In this document: positions 62,747-64,000 of the stretch, piece by piece
Position numbering within the stretch: position 1 is the first letter of the stretch
How the letters are laid out: each line of letters opens with the position of its first letter
From: Phycisphaerales bacterium UBA7800
GTDB taxonomy: Bacteria > Planctomycetota > Phycisphaerae > Phycisphaerales > Phycisphaeraceae
Direction: 5' to 3'
NCBI GenBank assembly: GCA_002480565.1
Contig: DLCK01000079.1
Location: 1-64,000, forward strand
DNA length: 64,000 nucleotides
Program-made: the position numbers and the translations under genes
Notes under the pieces: generated by a model
What the model saw: only the letters and a program-made list of their open reading frames with translations
What the model was told of the DNA's origin: nothing
Database searches by the model: none

Positions 62747-62986
62747 ATGAGTAAAGGTAAATTTGAACAATCCATCGAACAGCTCGAAGAGATTATCGAG
62801 CAGATCGAGTCCGGCGAAATCGGGCTGGAAGATTCCATCACCCAGTACGAGAAGGGCTCCAAGCTCATCGAAAAGTGTCAGGCGATTTTGAATCGGGCTC
62901 AAGCTCGGATCACCGAACTGACCGACGATGGTTCTGGACAGCTAAAATCCCCATCTGACGATCAGGCACCCCAAGAGAGAGAGTAA
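62747..62986 (+). CDS. xseB: exodeoxyribonuclease VII small subunit
   Basis: A 79-residue helical protein with the family start FEQSIEQLEEIIEQIESGEIGLEDSI-like and YEKGSKLIEKCQAILNRAQ. It binds several copies to XseA. It is normal in length. The prepilin peptidase gene begins 3 bases after its stop, so both are likely one operon. Confidence 0.93.
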   Translation: MSKGKFEQSIEQLEEIIEQIESGEIGLEDSITQYEKGSKLIEKCQAILNRAQARITELTDDGSGQLKSPSDDQAPQERE

Positions 62987-62989
62987 ACC

Positions 62990-64000
62990 TTGAGCGATTG
63001 GCCGTGGTATCTCCTGATAGCCTTCTATGGCTCATGTGTCGGCAGTTTCCTGAACGTGGTCATCTACCGACTGCCCGAAGGCAAAAGTATTGTCACGCCT
63101 CCCAGTGCCTGCCCGCATTGCGGTAAGACGCTACGGATGTGGGAGAATATCCCTGTTTTGGCGTGGTTTTTCCTGGGTGGCAAATGTGCACGCTGCAAAA
63201 CACCCATCAGTTTTCAATATCCTGCCATCGAACTTCTCACCGGCTTGTTGTTTCTGGCATGCCCGTTGGTCTACTTCCATACGGATATGCAGATGCCTTT
63301 TGCGGAGGTCGGTATCAACGGCAGTTGGCCGATCCTTATCGTACATTTGATGCTTATTGCTGCGTTGGTTGCTGCCACGATGATCGACATTCGACATTAC
63401 ATTATCCCGTTGGGTATCCCCTACGTGATCATTGCGTTGGCATTGGTGGTTTACCCGGTTGCTGCTCATATGGGAGTGGACTTCCGACATGTGGTGGAGC
63501 TACCTCATGGCGGTGGTGTTCGGATTGCCCTTGGCGGATTGATTGGGTTGATCCTTGCCAATGTACTGCTTCGAGTGGGTGTCTTACCTTACAGCTTTGC
63601 TGATGAACAGCAGTGGCTTGAGTCGATTCAGAAAGAGCAGCAGGAGCAAGGCGCAATTGGCAATGTGCCTTCAGCCACATCCCAACCCGTCGCATCGGAT
63701 GATGGACATCATCACACGCCGATCGACATTTATCTGCAATACCCGCACACTCGTCGTGAGATGGCCAAGGAGTCATTGTTTCTGGCGATCCCACTGGCAT
63801 GTATGATTGCTGGATACTTCCTTTTACCGCTGGCTGGGCAGGTTGAAGGGATGTATTGGCTGCGTGCTCTGGCAGGGGTGATTCTTGGTTATATCAGTGG
63901 TGGGGCGGTCATCTGGATCACGCGGATCCTCGGTTCCTATGCCTTTGGCAAAGAGGCGATGGGGCTGGGCGATGTGCATTTACTTGCAGCAATCGGGGCG
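62990..64000 (+). CDS. type IV prepilin peptidase (partial, runs off the window)
   Basis: At least 337 residues, open to the edge. The start is a TTG three bases after the xseB stop, with GAGAG upstream. GSFLNVVIYRLP opens the methylase domain, which has the zinc-type Cys pairs CPHCG and CARCK. The two catalytic Asp of the A24 peptidase are Asp133 (ATMIDIRHY) and Asp328 (MGLGDVH). Family members usually have about 65 residues between them; here there are 195, mainly a hydrophilic insert rich in Gln, His and Ser (about residues 205-260). It removes the leader of pseudopilins such as those at 2061, 17662 and 21532 and methylates the new N-terminus. Confidence 0.9.
   Translation, partial: MSDWPWYLLIAFYGSCVGSFLNVVIYRLPEGKSIVTPPSACPHCGKTLRMWENIPVLAWFFLGGKCARCKTPISFQYPAIELLTGLLFLACPLVYFHTDMQMPFAEVGINGSWPILIVHLMLIAALVAATMIDIRHYIIPLGIPYVIIALALVVYPVAAHMGVDFRHVVELPHGGGVRIALGGLIGLILANVLLRVGVLPYSFADEQQWLESIQKEQQEQGAIGNVPSATSQPVASDDGHHHTPIDIYLQYPHTRREMAKESLFLAIPLACMIAGYFLLPLAGQVEGMYWLRALAGVILGYISGGAVIWITRILGSYAFGKEAMGLGDVHLLAAIGA

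Overview
The window reads as chromosomal DNA of a planctomycete, most likely of the class Phycisphaerae. Lineage-typical marks seen in the sequence are a LEPR-VLLSA sorting/anchor-like N-terminus on a GH16 enzyme (25074-27794), several pseudopilins with a C-terminal His...Asp-Gly motif, a CxxCGY...CPECG zinc-ribbon membrane protein (52345-53205), and a DksA-like protein with a lysine-rich histone-like tail next to lspA. Base composition is moderate, with one visibly AT-richer islet (15067-16277) and an AT-rich leader (about 24450-24600). The class-level assignment is inference; no rRNA is present.

Bases 1-28000 are a carbohydrate-degradation region. Three successive cassettes have the same order: a sugar-type transcription regulator (GntR-headed at 820, LacI at 16546 and 20474), then a type II secretion/type IV pilus-like pseudopilin (2061, 17662, 21532), then a large secreted glycoside hydrolase (GH42-like at 2862; GH10 at 18487 and 22362). 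The last two cassettes are tandem paralogues. Each of their LacI genes is preceded by tandem 14-bp repeats that look like operators. A secreted GH16 enzyme with three C-terminal repeats follows at 25074. The window ends in a type IV prepilin peptidase (62990 to the edge), the enzyme class that would process the pseudopilins. Between the cassettes lie a MscS channel, tRNA-Ala(UGC), a SLC13-type transporter, a Gfo/Idh/MocA oxidoreductase, two overlapping CorC/CNNM-like genes, and a small accessory islet with a PD-(D/E)XK-like protein and a DUF1828-type gene pair.

Bases 28000-45860 carry a TPR protein, a HEAT-repeat protein, leuD, a DksA-like gene, lspA, a class I amidotransferase-like hydrolase, thrC, a second MscS channel, corA, a YifB/ComM-type AAA ATPase, a secreted esterase, an RND/MMPL exporter and hslU. 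Bases 45880-51217 are a minus-strand glycan cluster: glycosyltransferase 9, O-antigen ligase-like protein, radical SAM/SPASM protein and glycosyltransferase 4. Bases 51473-64000 carry a small hypothetical gene, a rhodanese-like lipoprotein, the zinc-ribbon membrane protein, trpF, pcrA/uvrD, mnmG, zwf, pgl, xseA, xseB and the prepilin peptidase.

At least eight intergenic spaces hold long imperfect inverted repeats whose arms are built from short tandem units (CACAGAG, ACACAGAT, CGAAGG, GCAGAG or GGGAGTAG types). In several of them the order of the units is not inverted between the two arms, so they are not simple palindromes. These repeats, the regulator-pseudopilin-hydrolase cassettes with their operator-like repeats, and a possible folded RNA at 14225-14341 are the features most worth following up.
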